Shown here: positions 5,813 to 6,642 of the stretch, in pieces
How positions within the stretch are numbered: position 1 is the stretch's first letter
How the letters are laid out: each line of letters begins with the position of its first letter
NCBI GenBank assembly: GCA_017390825.1
Contig: JAFPAK010000024.1
Span: 1 to 6,642 of the forward strand
Length of the DNA stretch: 6,642 nt
Direction: 5' to 3'
Source: Clostridia bacterium
GTDB lineage: Bacteria > Bacillota_A > Clostridia > Oscillospirales > Acutalibacteraceae
Position numbers and translations under genes: made by a program
Notes under the pieces: generated by a model
The model's input: only the letters and a program-made list of their open reading frames with translations
The model's database searches: none
Told to the model about the DNA's origin: nothing

Positions 5813-6642
5813 TCACCCTGCCTTCTTACTGTTTTTTAATGCAGAAAATGATAGGTTAATTATGAGTATAAATACAAACAGCACCACCGCAGTACCAATA
5901 AGTGCCCCACGGTGAAGATCAGTAGCATAACCCATTTCGAGTACTATGTTCGATGTGAGAGTTCGTACACCGGAGGTAATTGAGTTTGGTATTACAGTCG
6001 AGTTACCTGCAACCATGACTACTGCCATAGTTTCTCCGATAGCTCTGCCGATTCCAAGTACTACTCCGGCAAAAATACCCGATTTTGCGGCTGGTAATTG
6101 TGCTTTCATAACACTTCGTTCATGTGTAGCACCAAGTGCCAGAGAGCCCTCGTAGTAGCTATCCGGCACAGCGCTTATTGAAGATTCTGCCACATTAATA
6201 ACGGTTGGCAGTATCATTATTCCAAGAAGTATTGAAGCAGTAAGCACTCCTTTTCCGTTACCGCCGAAAATATCCTGCATTATCGGCACAATAACCATAA
6301 GTCCAAAAAATCCGTAAACTATTGAAGGAATACCTGCGAGAAGTTCAATACATGGCTTTAAAATGCGATACAAAGGTTTTGGACAGAATTTAGACATAAA
6401 TACTGCACACATAATACCTATAGGCACTCCTATGATGGCAGCTCCTGCTGTTACATATAAGCTGCCTACTATCATAGGGAATATACCGTATATACCTTGA
6501 GACGGCTTCCAATTCTTACCGAAGATAAAATTGAATACTCCTATCTCGCTTATTGCAGGCACGCCGTTTGCAAGTATAAAAATGCAGATGAGTGCTACTG
6601 CTATTATTGATATACAAGCACATAAAGCAAATACCGCTTGCA
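5813..6642 (-). CDS. pstC: Phosphate ABC transporter permease PstC, 5' end cut by window edge
   Basis: PstC is the other membrane subunit of the Pst importer and pairs with PstA. The frame stays open to the right window edge, so the gene is partial here: 275 residues are visible of a family length near 290-320. Codons from 6640 down to 6563 encode a hydrophobic stretch (…FALCACISIIAVALICIF…) that is the first transmembrane segment. The GTG at 6562 is therefore an internal valine, not a start. Downstream come FNFIFGKNWKPSQGIYGIFPMIVGS, typical of PstC, then LLAGIPSIVYGFFG, the EAA coupling loop (SAVPDSYYEGSLALGATHERSVMKA, with its conserved glycine) and GIGRAIGETMAVVMVAGN. The stop lies 4 nt before pstA. 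The missing amino terminus, and probably pstS, lie beyond 6642. Confidence 0.93.
   Translation of the reverse strand, partial: QAVFALCACISIIAVALICIFILANGVPAISEIGVFNFIFGKNWKPSQGIYGIFPMIVGSLYVTAGAAIIGVPIGIMCAVFMSKFCPKPLYRILKPCIELLAGIPSIVYGFFGLMVIVPIMQDIFGGNGKGVLTASILLGIMILPTVINVAESSISAVPDSYYEGSLALGATHERSVMKAQLPAAKSGIFAGVVLGIGRAIGETMAVVMVAGNSTVIPNSITSGVRTLTSNIVLEMGYATDLHRGALIGTAVVLFVFILIINLSFSALKNSKKAG

Noticed and set aside
4215..6155. Plus-strand open frames (4215-4637, 5036-5446, 5654-5839, 5946-6155) opposite pstB, pstA and pstC
   Set aside because: The minus-strand genes are complete and conserved; these frames show no domain, start signal or operon logic.
1..6642. CRISPR array, tRNA, riboswitch, prophage or an undescribed defence system
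   Set aside because: No regularly spaced repeats, cloverleaf, long structured leader, integrase or unrecognised gene cluster is visible; all long frames are explained by well-known families.

Overview
The window is about 6.6 kb of ordinary low-to-mid GC bacterial chromosome. It resembles an anaerobic Firmicute of class Clostridia, possibly from the Oscillospiraceae/Ruminococcus group. That placement is an inference from protein style, base composition, strong GGAGG-type ribosome binding sites and the phosphate operon layout; no marker gene confirms it. The two transcription units converge on a compact cluster of three hairpins. Coding density is very high, and no stretch over 300 bases lacks a gene.

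Left part (1-1098, + strand): a short AT-rich leader with a weak candidate promoter, then one complete gene for an NAD-dependent D-lactate dehydrogenase of the E. coli LdhA type. This would be a fermentative enzyme regenerating NAD+ from pyruvate.

Junction (1099-1204): three perfect or near-perfect hairpins abut with no spacer bases between them. The central one is a symmetric A-tract/stem/T-tract structure that should terminate transcription in both directions. The outer two each have a U-rich tail on one strand only.

Right part (1205-6642, - strand): a tightly packed phosphate operon, read right to left as pstC (5' end cut by the window edge), pstA, pstB, phoU, phoB, phoR. Gaps are between -1 and 17 nt, each gene has its own ribosome binding site, and no internal promoter or terminator stands out. 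PstC and PstA form the membrane channel and PstB the ATPase of the high-affinity phosphate ABC transporter. PhoU links transporter state to the PhoR kinase, and PhoB is the DNA-binding response regulator. The substrate-binding protein gene pstS and the operon promoter probably lie just beyond position 6642. Having transporter, PhoU and two-component genes in one unit suggests that the sensing complex is made together and may be autoregulated by PhoB.

I found no CRISPR array, tRNA, rRNA, prophage or insertion sequence, and no evidence of an undescribed system. The item most worth a second look is the triple-hairpin junction.
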